NCBI RefSeq assembly: GCF_051401765.1
Contig: NW_027480422.1
Location: forward strand, 23,826,001 to 23,890,000
DNA from: Calliopsis andreniformis
Taxonomy: Eukaryota; Arthropoda; Insecta; Hymenoptera; Andrenidae
Reading direction: 5' to 3'
Length of the DNA stretch: 64,000 nt
A program made the translations under genes and the position numbers. A model generated the notes under the pieces. It saw only the letters and a program-made list of their open reading frames with translations. It had not been told where the DNA came from and did not search any database. Positions 25,049-37,700 of the stretch are shown here, piece after piece (the first letter of the stretch is position 1; every line of letters begins with the position of its first letter).

Positions 25049-28000
25049 GTTGCCCGTATCGTAGAAATGACCATATATTTCACGCTGGTTGCTATTATTC
25101 CTCTTATACGATGGAAAGACTGTTGTATTTCTATTGTATTTTATGCTTCTGGCGATGACTTCTTAGGCCCTAACTATTCGATTTGGTGGAGCAACGCCCT
25201 AGGGTGAAGCCTAGGTTGCCCGTAACGTAGAAATGACCATAACTTTCATACTGGTTGCAATTATTCGTTTTATACCGTGGAAAAACTGTTGTATTTATAT
25301 TGTATTTTATGAGTCTGGAGTTGTTTTCTAAGGCCCTAACTATTCGGCCAGGTGGACCAACGCCCTAGAGTGAAGCCTAGGTTGCACGGAACGTAGAAAT
25401 GCCCATTACTCTCACACTGGTTGTAATTATTCCTGTTATACGATGGAATAAGTCTTGTATTTTTATTTTATTTTGTGCTTCTGGCGTTGACTTCTAAGGT
25501 CCTAGCTATTCGATCTGGTGGAGCAACGCTCCAGAGTGAAGCCTAGGTTGCTCGGAACTTAGAAATGACCATCACCTTCACTCTGGTTGCAATTATTCCC
25601 GTTATACGATGGAAAAACTGTGGTGTTTATATTGTATTTTATGCTTCTGGCGTAGGCTTCTTCGGCCCTAACTATTCGATCTGGGGGAACCATGCCCTAG
25701 ACTGAAGCCTAGGTTGCCCGGAACGTAGAAATGACCATCACTTTCACACTGGTTGCAATTATTCCTGTTATACAATGGAAAAACTGTTGTATTTATATTG
25801 CTTTTTATAGTTATGGCGTTGACTTCTAAGGCCGCAGCTATCCGATGTGGTGGAGCAACGCCCTAGAGTGAAGCCTAGGTTACCCGGAACGTAGAAATGA
25901 CCATACCTTTCACACTGGTTGCAATTATTCCTGTTATACAAGGGAAAAACTGTTGTATTTATATTTTATTGTATGCTTCTGGCGTTGACTTCCTGGGCCC
26001 TAACTATTCTATCTGGAGGAGCAACGCCCTAGAGTGAAGCCTAGGTTGCCCGGAATGCAGAAATGACCCTAACTTTCACACTGGTTGCAATTATTCGTTT
26101 TATACAATGGAAAAACTGTTCTATTTATTTTGTATTTTATGCTTCGGGCGTTGACATCTAAGGCCCTAACTATTCGATCTGGTGAAGCAACGCTCTAGAG
26201 TGAAGCCTAGGTTGCCCGGAACGTAGAAATGACCATTGCCTTCACAGTCCTTGCAATTATACATTTTATACGATGGAAAAACTGTTGTATTTTTATTGTA
26301 TTTTATGCTTCTGGGGTTGACTTCTAAGTCCCTAGCTATTCGATCTGGCGGAGCAGCGCCCTACAGCGAAACCTAGGTTGCCCGGTACGTAGAAATAACC
26401 TTTATTTCACACTGTTTGCAAATATACATTATATACGATGGAAGAGCTGTTGCATTTTTATTGTATTTTATGCCTGTGGCGTTGACTTCTAAGTCCCTAG
26501 CTATTCGATCTGGTGGAGCAAGTCCCTAGAGCGAAGCCTAGGTTGCCCGGAACGTAGAAATGACCATTACTTCCACACTGTTTGCAATTATTCATTATAT
26601 ACAGAGCAAAAACTGTTGTATTTATATGGCATTTTATATTTCTGGCATTGACTTCTATGGCCGGAGATATTCGATGTGGTGGAGCAACGCCCTAGTGTGA
26701 AGCCTAGGTTGCCCGGAACGTAGAAATGACCATAACTTTCACTCTGGTTGCAATTATTCATTTTATACAATGGAAAAACTGTTCTATTTATTTTGTATTT
26801 TATGCTTCGGGCGTTGACTTCCAAGACCCTAACCATTCGATCTGGTGGAGCAACGCTCTAGAGTGAAGCCTAGGTTGCCCAGAACGTAGAAATGACCATT
26901 ACCTCCACACTTCTTGCAATTATACATTTTATACGATGGAAAAACTGCTGTACTTATGTTGTATTTTGTTCTCCTGGCGTTGAATTCTAAGTACCTAGCT
27001 ATTCTATCTGGTGGAGCAATAACCTAGTGTGAAGCCTAGGTCACCTGGAACATAGAAGTGACCAGTACTTTCACACTGGCTGCAGCTTTCCTGTCACACG
27101 ATGGAAAAACTGTTGCAGTTTTATTGTATTTTATGCTTCTGGGGTTGACTTCTAGGTCCCTAGCTATTCGATCTGGCGGAGCAGCGCCCTACAGCGAAAC
27201 CTAGGTTGCCCGGTATGTAGAAATGACCTTTACTTTCACACTGTTTGCAAATATACATTATATACGATGGAAGAGCTGTTGTATTTATATTGTATTTTAT
27301 GCTTCTGCCATTGACTTCTTAGGCCCTAACTATTCGATCTGGTCGGACAATGCCCTAGAGTGAAGCCTAGGTTGCCCAGGACGTAGAAATGACCATCACC
27401 TTCACTCTGGTTGCAGTTATTCATTTTATACAATGGAAGATTTGTTGTATTTATATTGTTTTTTATAGTTATGGCGTTGACTTCTAAGGCCGTAGCTATT
27501 CGATGTGGTGGAGAAACGCCCTAGAGTGAAGCCTAGGTTACCGGGAACATAAAAATGACCAGTACTTTCACACTGGTTGCAGTTATTCATGTTATACGAT
27601 GGAAAACCTGTTGCATTTTTATTGTATTTTATGCCTCTGGCGTTGACTTCTAAGTCCCTAGCTATTCGATCTGGTGGCGCAAGTCCTTAGAGCGAAGCCT
27701 AGGTTGCCCGGAACGTAGAAATGACCTGTACTTTCACATTGGTTGCAATTATTCCTGCTATACTATGGAAAAACTGTTGCATTTTTATTGTATTTTATGC
27801 TTCTGGCGTTAAATTCTAAGTCCCTAACCATGCGATCTGGTGGAGCAACGCCCTACAGTTAAGCCTAGGTTGCCCGGAACGTAGAAATGACCATAACCTT
27901 CACACTGGTTGCAATTATTCGTTTTATACAATGGAAAAACTGTTCTATTTATTTTGTATTTTATGCTTCGGGCGTTGACATCTAAGGCCCTAACTATTCG

Positions 28001-29029
28001 ATCTGGTGAAGCAACGCTCTAGAGTGAAGCCTAGGTTGCCCGGAACGTAGAAATGACCATTGCCTTCACAGTCCTTGCAATTATACATTTTATACGATGG
28101 AAAAACTGTTGTATTTTTATTGTATTTTATGCTTCTGGGGTTGCCTTCTAAGTCCCTAGCTATTCGATCTGGCGGAGCAGCGCCCTACAGCGAAACCTAG
28201 GTTGCCCGGTACGTAGAAATAACCTTTATTTCACACTGTTTGCAAATATACATTATATACGATGGAAGAGCTGTTGCATTTTTATTGTGTTTTATGCCTG
28301 TGGCGTTGACTTCTAAGTCCCTAGCTATTCGATCTGGTGGAGCAAGTCCCTAGAGCGAAGCCTAGGTTGCCCGGAACGTAGAAATGACCATTACTTCCAC
28401 ACTGTTTGCAATTATTCATTATATACAGAGCAAAAACTGTTGTATTTATATGGCATTTTATGCTTCTGGCATTGACTTCTAAGGCCGGAGATATTCGATG
28501 TGGTGGAGCAACGCCCTAGTGTGAAGCCTAGGTTGCCCGGAACGTAGAAATGACCATTGCCTTCACAGTCCTTGCAATTATACATTTTATACGATGGAAA
28601 AACTGTTGTACTTTTATTGTATTTTATGCTTCTGGGGTTGACTTCTAAGTCCCTAGCTATTCGATCTGGCAGAGCAGCGCCCTACAGCGAAACCTAGGTT
28701 GCCCGGTACGTAGAAATGACCTTTACTTTCACACTGTTTGCAAATATACATTATATACGATGGGAGAGCTGTTGTATTTATATTGTATTTTATGCTTCTG
28801 GCGTTGACTTCTTAGGCCCTAACTATTCGATCTGGTCGGACAATGCCCTAGAGTGAAGCCTAGGTTCCCCGGAACGTATAAATGACCATAGCTTTCACAC
28901 TGGTTGCAATTATTCGTTTTATACAATGGAAAAACTGTTCTATTTATTTTGTATTTTATGCTTCAGGCGTAGACTTCTTAGGCCCGAACTATTCGATCAA
29001 GTGGAACGACGCCCTAGAGTGAAGCCTTG
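25049..29029. repeat. Homogenised block, unit 5 (24 monomers)
   Basis: It starts as a 15-monomer type with the chimeric monomer and runs through ATTGCCTTC, AAATAACC and ATTACTTCC before an insertion whose ATTACCTTC monomer sits at 26,898. That monomer lies 1,849 bp after the unit marker, against 1,350 bp in unit 2, a difference of three monomers. At the other end three monomers of unit 2 are missing: the duplicated ATTGCCTTC, and TGTACTTTC plus ATAACTTTC. The total is therefore again 24. Confidence 0.87.
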
Positions 29030-30045
29030 GTTGCCCGTATCGTAGAAATGACCATATATTTCACGCTGGTTGCTATTATTCCTCTTATACGATGGAAAGA
29101 CTGTTGTATTTCTATTGTATTTTATGCTTCTGGCGATGACTTCTTAGGCCCTAACTATTCGATTTGGTGGAGCAACGCCCTAGGGTGAAGCCTAGGTTGC
29201 CCGTAACGTAGAAATGACCATAACTTTCATACTGGTTGCAATTATTCGTTTTATACCGTGGAAAAACTGTTGTATTTATATTGTATTTTATGAGTCTGGA
29301 GTTGTTTTCTAAGGCCCTAACTATTCGGCCAGGTGGACCAACGCCCTAGAGTGAAGCCTAGGTTGCACGGAACGTAGAAATGCCCATTACTCTCACACTG
29401 GTTGTAATTATTCCTGTTATACGATGGAATAAGTCTTGTATTTTTATTTTATTTTGTGCTTCTGGCGTTGACTTCTAAGGTCCTAGCTATTCGATCTGGT
29501 GGAGCAACGCTCTAGAGTGAAGCCTAGGTTGCTCGGAACTTAGAAATGACCATCACCTTCACTCTGGTTGCAATTATTCCCGTTATACGATGGAAAAACT
29601 GTGGTGTTTATATTGTATTTTATGCTTCTGGCGTAGGCTTCTTCGGCCCTAACTATTCGATCTGGGGGAACCATGCCCTAGACTGAAGCCTAGGTTGCCC
29701 GGAACGTAGAAATGACCATCACTTTCACACTGGTTGCAATTATTCCTGTTATACAATGGAAAAACTGTTGTATTTATATTGCTTTTTATAGTTATGGCGT
29801 TGACTTCTAAGGCCGCAGCTATCCGATGTGGTGGAGCAACGCCCTAGAGTGAAGCCTAGGTTACCCGGAACGTAGAAATGACCATACCTTTCACACTGGT
29901 TGCAATTATTCCTGTTATACAAGGGAAAAACTGTTGTATTTATATTTTATTTTATGCTTCTGGCGTTGACTTCCTGGGCCCTAACTATTCTATCTGGAGG
30001 AGCAACGCCCTAGAGTGAAGCCTAGGTTGCCCGGAATGCAGAAAT
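29030..30045. repeat. Homogenised block, truncated last unit (6 monomers)
   Basis: The six standard opening monomers (ATATATTTC to ATACCTTTC) are present and nearly identical to other units. The sequence then leaves the unit: after GGAATGCAGAAATGACC it reads ATCACTTTGAC instead of CTAACTTTC. The continuation resembles 10,131 onward, on the other side of the block. Confidence 0.87.
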
Positions 30046-31339
30046 GACCATCACTTTGACACTGGTGGCAATTACTCCTGTTATACGATGGAAAATCTGT
30101 TGTATCTATTTTGTATTTTATGCTTCTGGCGTTGACTTCTTATGTCCTAACTATTGGATCTGGTGGAACAACGACCTAGGGTGAAGCCTAGGTTGCGCGG
30201 AACGTAGAAATGACCATAATATTCATACGGATTGCAATTATTCGTTTTGTACGATGGAAAAGCTGTTGTATTTATATTGTATTTTATGCTTCTGGCGTTG
30301 TCTTCTTAGGCCCTAACTATTCGATCTGGTGGAACAACGCCCTAGAGTGAAGCCTAGGTTGCCCGGAACGCAGAAATGACCTTTGCTTTCACACTGTTTG
30401 CAAATATACATTATATACGATGGAAAAGCTGTTGTATTTATATTGTATTTTATGCTTCTGGCATTGACTTCTTATGCCCTAACTATTGGATCGGGTGGAG
30501 CAACGCCCTAGAGTGAAGCCTAGGTTGCCCGGAACGTAGAAATGACCCTTACCTTCACAATGCTTGCAATTACTCCTGTTATACGATGGAAAGACTGTTG
30601 TATTTTTCTAATACTTTATGCTTCTGGCGTTGACTTCTTAGGCCCTAACTATTCGATCTGGTGGTGCAACGACCTAGAGTGAAGCCTAGGTTGCCCGGAA
30701 CGTAGAAATGACCCTTATTTTCACAGAGTTTGCAATTACTCATTTTATACGATGGAAAAACTGTTTTATTTATATTGTATTTTATGCCTCTGGCGTTGAC
30801 TTCTTAGGCCCCAACTATTCGATCTGGAGGACCAACGCCCCAGTGTGAAGCCCAGGTCGCCCGGAACGTAGAAGTGACCGTCACTTTCACTCTGGTTGCA
30901 ACTACTCCTGTTATACGATGGAAAAACTGATGTATTTTTATTGTATATTATGCTTCGGGCGATGACTTCTAAGGCCCTAGCTATTCGAAATGGTGGAGCA
31001 ACGCCCTAGGGTGAAGCCTAGGTTGCGCGGAACGTAGAAATGACCGTTACTTTCACAATGTTTGCAATTATTCGTTTTATACGATGGAAAAACTGTTCCA
31101 TTTATTTTGTATTTTATGCTTCGGGCGCTGACTTCTTAGGACCTAACTTTTCGATCTGGTGGAGCAACGCCCTAGAGTGAAGCCTAGCTTGCCCGGAACG
31201 TAGAGATGAACATTACCTTAACACTGGTTGCAATTATTCGTTTTATACGATAGAAAGACTGTTGTATTTATTGTGTATTTTATGCTTCTGGCGTTGATTT
31301 TTAAGGCCCTAACTATTCGATGTGGTGGAGCAACGCCCT

Positions 31340-31860
31340 AGAGTGAAGCCTAGGTTGCCCGGAACGTAGAAATGACCATAGCTTTCACACTGGATGCAAT
31401 TATTCCTGTTATACAAGGGAAAAACTATTGTATTTATATTGTATTTTATGCTTTTGGCGTTGACTTCTTAGGCCCTAACTAGTCGATCTGGTGGAACTAC
31501 GCCATAGAGTGAAGCCTAGATTGCACTGAACGTAGAAATGACCTTTGCTTTCACACTGTTTGCAAATATACATTATATACGATGGAAAAGCTGTTGTATT
31601 TATATTGTATTTTATGCTTCTGGCATTGACTTCTTATGCCCTAACTATTCTATCTGGTGGAGCAACGCCCTAGAGTGAAGCCCAGGTTGCCCGGAACGTA
31701 GAAATGACCTTTACATTTACACTGTTTGCAAATATACATTTTATACGATGGAAAAACTGTTGTATTTATATTGTATTTTATGCTTCTGACATTGACTTCT
31801 GAGGCCCTAACTATTCGATGTGGTGGAGCAACGCCCTAGAGTGAAGCCTAGGCTGCCCGG
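31340..31860. repeat. Three-monomer segment duplicated at 33,170-33,690
   Basis: The order ATAGCTTTC with CAAGGGAAAAACTATTG, then TTTGCTTTC with GCAAATATACATTATATACG, then a TTTAC-type monomer with CTTCTGACATTGACTTCTGAG recurs 1,826 bp (11 monomers) downstream. Several substitutions separate the copies, so this duplication is older than those in the homogenised block. Confidence 0.75.
31348..31513 (+). repeat. Representative satellite monomer (166 bp)
   Basis: This copy is close to consensus and is given to fix the phase. It runs from GCCTAGG to the base before the next GCCTAG. Positions 1-30 hold the most conserved block, with CCTAGG, CCCGG and GTAGAAATGACC. Positions 31-45 are the most variable part and distinguish monomer types (ATTACTTTC, ATCACTTTC, ATAACTTTC, TGTACTTTC and others). 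Positions 45-80 hold TTGCAATTATTC, then TATACGATGG or TATACAAGGG and GAAAAACTG. Positions 80-105 are AT-rich. Positions 106-166 hold GGCGTTGACTTC, TATTCGATCTGGTGG and AACGCCCTAGAGTGAA. The phase is arbitrary because no end of the array is visible. Confidence 0.9.
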
Positions 31861-34736
31861 AACGTAGAAATGACCATAGCTTTCACACTGGTTGCAATTA
31901 TTCCTGTTATACAAGGGAAAAACTGTTGTATTTATATTGTATTTTATGCTTCTGGCGTTGACTTCTCAGGCCCTAACTATTCGATCGGGTGGAGCAACGC
32001 CCTAGAGTGAAGCCTAGGTCGCCCGGAACGTAGAAATGACCATTACCTTCACACTGTTTGCGATTATTCATTTTATGCGATGGAAAAGATGTTGTATTTA
32101 TATTGTATTTTATGCTTCTGGAGTTGACTTCTAAGGCCGCAGCTATTCGATGTGATGGAGCACCGCCCAAGGGTGAAGCCTAGGTTGCCCGGAACGTAGA
32201 AATGACCATTACTTTCACACTGGTTGCAATTATTCCTTTTATACGATGGAACAACTGATGTATTTTTAATGTATTTTATGCTTCTGGCGTTGACTTCTAA
32301 GTCCCTAGCTATTCGATCTGGTGGAACAACGCCCTCAAGCGAAGCCTGGGTTGCCCGGAACGTAGAAATGACCTGTACTTTCACACTGGTTGCAATTATT
32401 CCTGTTATACGATGGAAAAACTGTTGTACTTGTGCTGTATTTTATGCTTCTAGCGTTGAATTCTAAGTCCCTAACTACTCGATCTGGTGGAGCAACGCCC
32501 AAGAGTGAAGCCTAGGTTGCCTCGAACGTAGAAATGACCGTTACTTTCACAATGTTTGCAAATATACATTATATACGATGGAAAAGCTGTTGTATTTATA
32601 ATGTATTTTATGCTTCTGGCGTTGACTTCTTAGACCCTAACTATTTGATCTGGTGGATCACCGCCCTGTAGTGAAGCCTAGGTTGCCCGGAACGTAGAAA
32701 TGACCATAGCTTTCATACTGGTTGCAATTATTCGTTTTATACGATGGAAAAACTGTTGTATTTTTATTTAATTTTATGCTTCTGGCGTTGACTTCTAAGT
32801 CCCTAGCTATTCGATCTGGTGGAGCAACGCCCTAGAGTGAAGCCTAGGCTGCCCGGAACGTAGAAATGACCATCACCTTCACTCTGGTCGCAATTATTCC
32901 TGTTATACGATGGAAAAACTGTTGTATTTATATTATATTTTATGCTTCAGGCGTTGAGTTCTGAGGCCGTAGCTATTCGGTGTGGTGGAGCAACGCCCTA
33001 GAGTGAAGCCTAGGTTGCCCGGAACGTATAAATGACCATTACTTCCACACTGTTAGCAATTATTCATATTATACAGTGGAAAAACTGTTGTATTTATATT
33101 GTATTTTATGCTTCTGGCATTGACTTCTGAGGCCCTGACTATTCGATGTGGTGGAGCAACACCCTAGAGTGAAGCCTAGGTTGCCCGGAACGTAGAAATG
33201 ACCATAGCTTTCACACTGGTTGCAATTATTCCTGTTATACAAGGGAAAAACTATTGAATTTATATTGTATTTTATGCTTCTGCCGTTGACTTCTTAGGCC
33301 CTAACTATTCGATCTGGTGGAGCAACGCCCTACAGTTAAGCCTAGGTTGCCCGGAACGCAGAAATGACCTTTGCTATCACACTGTTTGCAAATATACATT
33401 ATATACGATGGAAAAGCTGTTGTATTTATATTGTATTTTATGCTTCTGGCGCTGACTTCTTATGCCCTAACTATTCGATCTGGTGGAACAACGCCCTAGA
33501 GTGAAGCCCAGGTTGCCCGGAACGTAGAAATGACCTTTACTTTTACACTGTTTGCAAATATACATTTTGTACGATGGAAAAACTGTTGTATTTATATTGT
33601 ATTTGATGCTTCTGACATTGACTTCTGAGGCCCTAACTATTCGATCTGGTGGAGAAACGCCCTAGAGTGAAGCCTAGGTTGCCCGGAACGTAGAAAGGAC
33701 CAGTACTTTCACACTGGTTGCAGTTATTCCTGATTATACAATGGAAAAACTGATGCATTTTTATAGTATTTTATGCTTCTGGCGTTGTATTCAAAGTCCG
33801 TAACTATTCGATCTGGTGGACGAACGCCCTGGAGTTAAGCCAAGGTTGCCCGGTACGTAGAAATGACCATAACTTTAATACTGGTTGCAATTATTCGTTC
33901 TATACAATGAAAAAACTGTTCTATTGATTTTGTATTTCATGATTCGGGCGTTGGCTTCTAAGGCCCTAACTATTCGATCTGGTGGTGCAACGCCCTACAG
34001 TTAAGCCTAGGTTGCCCGGAACGTAGAAATGACCTTTGCTTTCACACTGTTTGCAAATATACATTATATACGATGGAAAAGCTGTTGTATTTATATTGTA
34101 TTTTATGCTTCTGGCGTTGACTTCTTAGGCCCTAACTATTCTATCTGGTGGAACAACGCCCTTAAGCGAAGCCTAGGATGCCCAGAACGTAGAAATGACC
34201 TGTACTTTCACACTGGTTGCAATTATTCCTGTTATACGATGGAAAAACTGTTGTATTTTTATTGTAATTTATGCTTCTGGCGTTGACTTCTAAGTCCCTT
34301 GCTATTCGATCTGGTGGAGCAACGCCCTAGAGCGAAACCTAGGTTGCCCGGAACGTAGAAATGACCATTACCTTCACACTGCTTGCAATTCTACATTTTA
34401 TACGATGGAAAAACTGTTATACTTATGTTGTATTTTATTCTTCTGATGTTGAATTCTATGTCCCTAGCTATTCGATCTGGTGGAGGAACGCCCTAGAGTG
34501 AAGTCTAGGTTAGCCGGAACATAGAAATGACCAGTACTTTCACACTGGTTGCAGCTTTCCTGTTATACGATGGAAAAACTGTTGCATTTTTATTGTATTT
34601 TATGCTTCTGGCGTTGTATTCAAAGTCCCTAACTATTCGATCTGGTGGAGCAATGCCTCAGAGTTAAGTCTAGGATGCCCGGAACGTAGAAATGGCCATT
34701 ACTTTCACACTGGTTGCAATTATTCGTTTTATACGA

Positions 34737-35620
34737 TGGAAAACCTGTTGTATTTATTTTGTATTTGGTCTTTCTGGCGTTGACTTCTTAAGCCCTAACT
34801 ATTGAATGTGGTGGACCAACGCCCTAGAGTGAAGCCTAGGTTGCCCGGAACGTAGAAATGACCATATCTTTCAAACTGGTTGCAATTATGCCAGTTATAC
34901 GATGGTAAAACTGTTGTATTTTTATTGTATTTTATGCGTATGGAGTTGCTTTCTAAGGCCCCAACAATTCGACCTGGTGGTGCAACGCCCTAGAGTGAAG
35001 TCTAGGTTGCACGGAACGTAGAAATACCCGTTTCTTTCACACTGGTTGTAATTATTCCTGTTATACGATGGAATAACTGCTCTATTTATTTTGTATTTCA
35101 TGCTTCGGGCGTTGACTTCTAGGGCCCTAACTATTCGATCTTGTGGAGCAACGCCCTAGAGTGATGCCTAGATTGCCCGAAACGTATAAATGACCATTTC
35201 TTTCACACTGGTTGCAATTATGCCAGTCATACGATGGTAAAACTGTTGTATTTTTATTGTATTTTATGCTTCTGGCGTTGTATTCAAAGTCCCTAACTAC
35301 TCGATCTGGTGGAACATGCCCTAGAGTTAAGCCTAGTTTGCCCGGAAAGTAGAAATGACCATAACTTTCACACCGTTTGCAATCATTCATTTTATACGAT
35401 CTAAAACCTGTTGTATTTATTTTGTATTTGGTGCTTCTGGCGTTGACTTCTTAAGCCCTAACTATTGGATGTGGTGGACCAACGCCCTAGAGTGAAGCCT
35501 GTGTTGCCCGCAACGTAGAAATGACCATATCTTTCAAACTGGTTGCAATTATGCCAGTTATACGATGGTAAAACTGTTGTACTTATGTTGTATTTTATGT
35601 TTCTGGCGTTGACTTCTTAG
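34737..35620. repeat. Four-monomer-spaced duplicated segment
   Basis: The unusual tract CTGTTGTATTTATTTTG followed by GTATTTGGT, CTTAAGCCC and TTCAAACTGG with GCCAGTTATACGATGGTAAA occurs at about 34,741-34,960. It occurs again at about 35,404-35,620, an offset of 663 bp. The GTATTTGGT subtype recurs at 40,070, 40,900 and elsewhere, so it is a stable monomer type. Confidence 0.75.
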
Positions 35621-36600
35621 GCCCTAGCTATTCGATGTGGTGGAGCAACGACCTAGAGTGAAGCCTAGGATGCCCGGAGCGCAGAAATGGCCATTACTTT
35701 CAGACTGGTTGTAATTATTCGTTTTATACGATGGAAAAACTGTTGTACTTATATTGTATTTTATGCTTCTGTCGCTGACTTCTTAGGTCCTAACTATTGG
35801 ATCTGGCGGAGCAACGCCCAGGGGTGAAGCCTAGGTTGCCCGGAACGTGGTAATGACCATCACGTTCACATTTGTTGCAATTATTCCCGTTATACGATGA
35901 AAAACTGTTCTCTTTTTATTGTATTTTATGCTTCAGGCGGCGACTTCTAAGGCCGTAGCTAATCGATGTGGTGGGGCAACGCCCTAGAGTGAAGCCTAGG
36001 TTGCCCGGAACGCAGAAATGACCTGTACTTTCACACTGGTTGCAATTATTCCAGTTATACGATGGAAAAAGTGTTGCGTTTTTATTGTATTTTATGCTTC
36101 TGGCGTTCAATTCTAAGTCCCGAACTATGCGATCTGGTGGAGCAACGCCCTACAGTTAAGCCTAAGTTACCGGGAACGTAGAAATGACCTTTACTTTCAC
36201 ACTGTTTGCAAATATACATCATATACGATGTAAAAGCTGTTGTATTTATATTGTATTTTATGCTTCTGGCGTAGACTCCTTAGGCCCTAACTATTCGACA
36301 TGGTGGAGCAATGCCCTAGAGTGAAGCCTAGGGTGCCAGGAACGTAGAAATGACCATCACTTTCACACCGGTTGCAATTATTCCTGTTATACATTGGAAA
36401 AACTGTTGCATTTTTATTGTATTTTATGCTTCTGGCGTTGTATTCAAAGTCTCTAACTATTTGATCTGGTGGAGCAACGCCCTGGAGTTAAGCCTAGGTT
36501 GCCCGGAAAGTAGAAATGACCATAACTTTCGCACTGGTTGCAATTATTCCTGTTATACGATGGAAAAACTGTTGTATTTTTATTGTAATTTATGCTTCCG

Positions 36601-36960
36601 GCGTTGACTTCTAAGTCCCTTGCTATTCGATCTGATGGAGCAACGCCCTAGAGTGAAGCCTAGGTTGCCCGGAAAGTAGAAATGACCATTACCTCCACAC
36701 TGTTTGCAATTATTCATTTTATACAATGGAAAAACTGTTGTATTTATATTGTTTTTTATAGTTATGGCCTTGACTTCTAAGGCCGTAGCTATTCGATGTG
36801 GTGGAGCAATGCCATAGAGTGAAGCCTAGGATGCCCGCAACTTAGAAGTGACCATACCTTTCACACTGGTTGCAATAATTCCTGTTATACGATGGAAAAG
36901 CTGTTGTATTTGTATTGTATTTTATGCTTCTGGCGTAGACTTCTTAGGCGCTAACTATTC
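36601..36960. repeat. Satellite monomers of set A type
   Basis: Two monomers with TTGTTTTTTATAGTTATGG and GGATGCCCGCAACTTAG motifs, like set A monomers at about 5,560 and 5,640. This shows exchange between distant parts of the array. Nothing else is present. Confidence 0.7.
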
Positions 36961-37700
36961 GATCTGGTGGGACGACGCCCTAGAGTGAAGCCTAGGTTGC
37001 CCGTATCGTAGAAATGGCCATATATTTCACACTGGTTGCAATTATTCCTGTTACACGATGGAAAAACTGTGTATTTCTATTGTATTTTATGCTTCTTGTG
37101 TTGGCTTCTTAGGCCCTAACTATACGATCTGGTGGAGCAACGCCCTAGAGAGAAGCCTAGATTGCCCGGAACGTAGAAATGACCATTACCTTCTGGCTTG
37201 TTGCAATTATTCCTGTTATACGATGAAAGAACTGTTGAATTTTTATTGTATTTCATGCGTCAGGAGTTGTTTTCTAAGGCCCGAACTATTCGATGTGGTG
37301 CAGCAACGCCCTAGAGCGAAACCTAGGTTGCCCGGAACGTAGAAATGACCATTACCTTCACACTGGTTGCAATTGTTCCTGTTATACGATGGACAAACTG
37401 TTGGATTTTTATTGTACTTTATGCTTCTGGCGCTGACTTCTTAGGCCCTAACTATTGGATCTGGTGGAGCAACGCCTAGGGTGAAGCCTAGGTTGCCCGG
37501 AACGTAGAAATGACCATAACCTTCATAATGATTGCAACTATTCGTTTTATACGATGGAAAAACTGTTGTACTTATATTGTATGTTATGTCTCTGGCGTTG
37601 ACACCTAAGGCCGTAGCTATTCGATGTGGTGGAGCAACGACCTAGCGTGAAGCCTAGGTTGCCCGGAACGTAGGAGTAACCATTACTTCCACACTGTTTG
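36961..37700. repeat. Long-distance duplicated segment, copy 1
   Basis: About 740 bp beginning GATCTGGTGGGACGACGCC matches 47,084-47,823 at an offset of 10,123-10,124 bp, 61 monomers. Private features include ACCTTCTGGCTTGTTGC, GGAGTTGTTTTCTAAGGCCC with GTGCAGCAACG, and GATGGACAAACTGTTGG. Open frames of 94 and 109 codons in the two copies come from this duplicated repeat and are not genes. Confidence 0.85.

Larger units (their letters stand above)
11782..30045. repeat. Homogenised higher-order repeat block (~18.3 kb, ~110 monomers)
   Basis: A rare monomer junction, GCCTTGGTTGCCCGTATCG, marks successive units at 13,439, 16,091, 20,071, 22,560, 25,049 and 29,030. Spacings are 2,652, 3,980, 2,489, 2,489 and 3,981 bp, that is 16, 24, 15, 15 and 24 monomers. 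Corresponding monomers are almost identical between units, while neighbours inside a unit differ clearly. That is the defining property of a higher-order repeat. In many species the most homogenised part of a satellite is the functional centromere core; that role is only an inference here. Confidence 0.93.
30046..36600. repeat. Diverged satellite monomers, right flank (~39 monomers)
   Basis: Monomers here differ from one another more than those of the preceding block, and no regular HOR is apparent. Recurrent subtypes include TTTGCTTTC with GCAAATATACATTATATACG (about 30,375, 31,539, 33,364 and 34,029) and GCGTTGTATTCAAAGTCC (about 33,783, 34,613, 35,276 and 36,437). Short duplications inside this stretch are listed separately. 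No gene or mobile element was seen. Confidence 0.8.

Noticed and set aside
11782..30045. Assembly artefact from collapsed or duplicated near-identical units
   Set aside because: It cannot be excluded from sequence alone. However, each unit carries private differences (fused versus separate monomers, the duplicated monomer in unit 2, distinct point changes), which argues against simple copying of one unit by an assembler.
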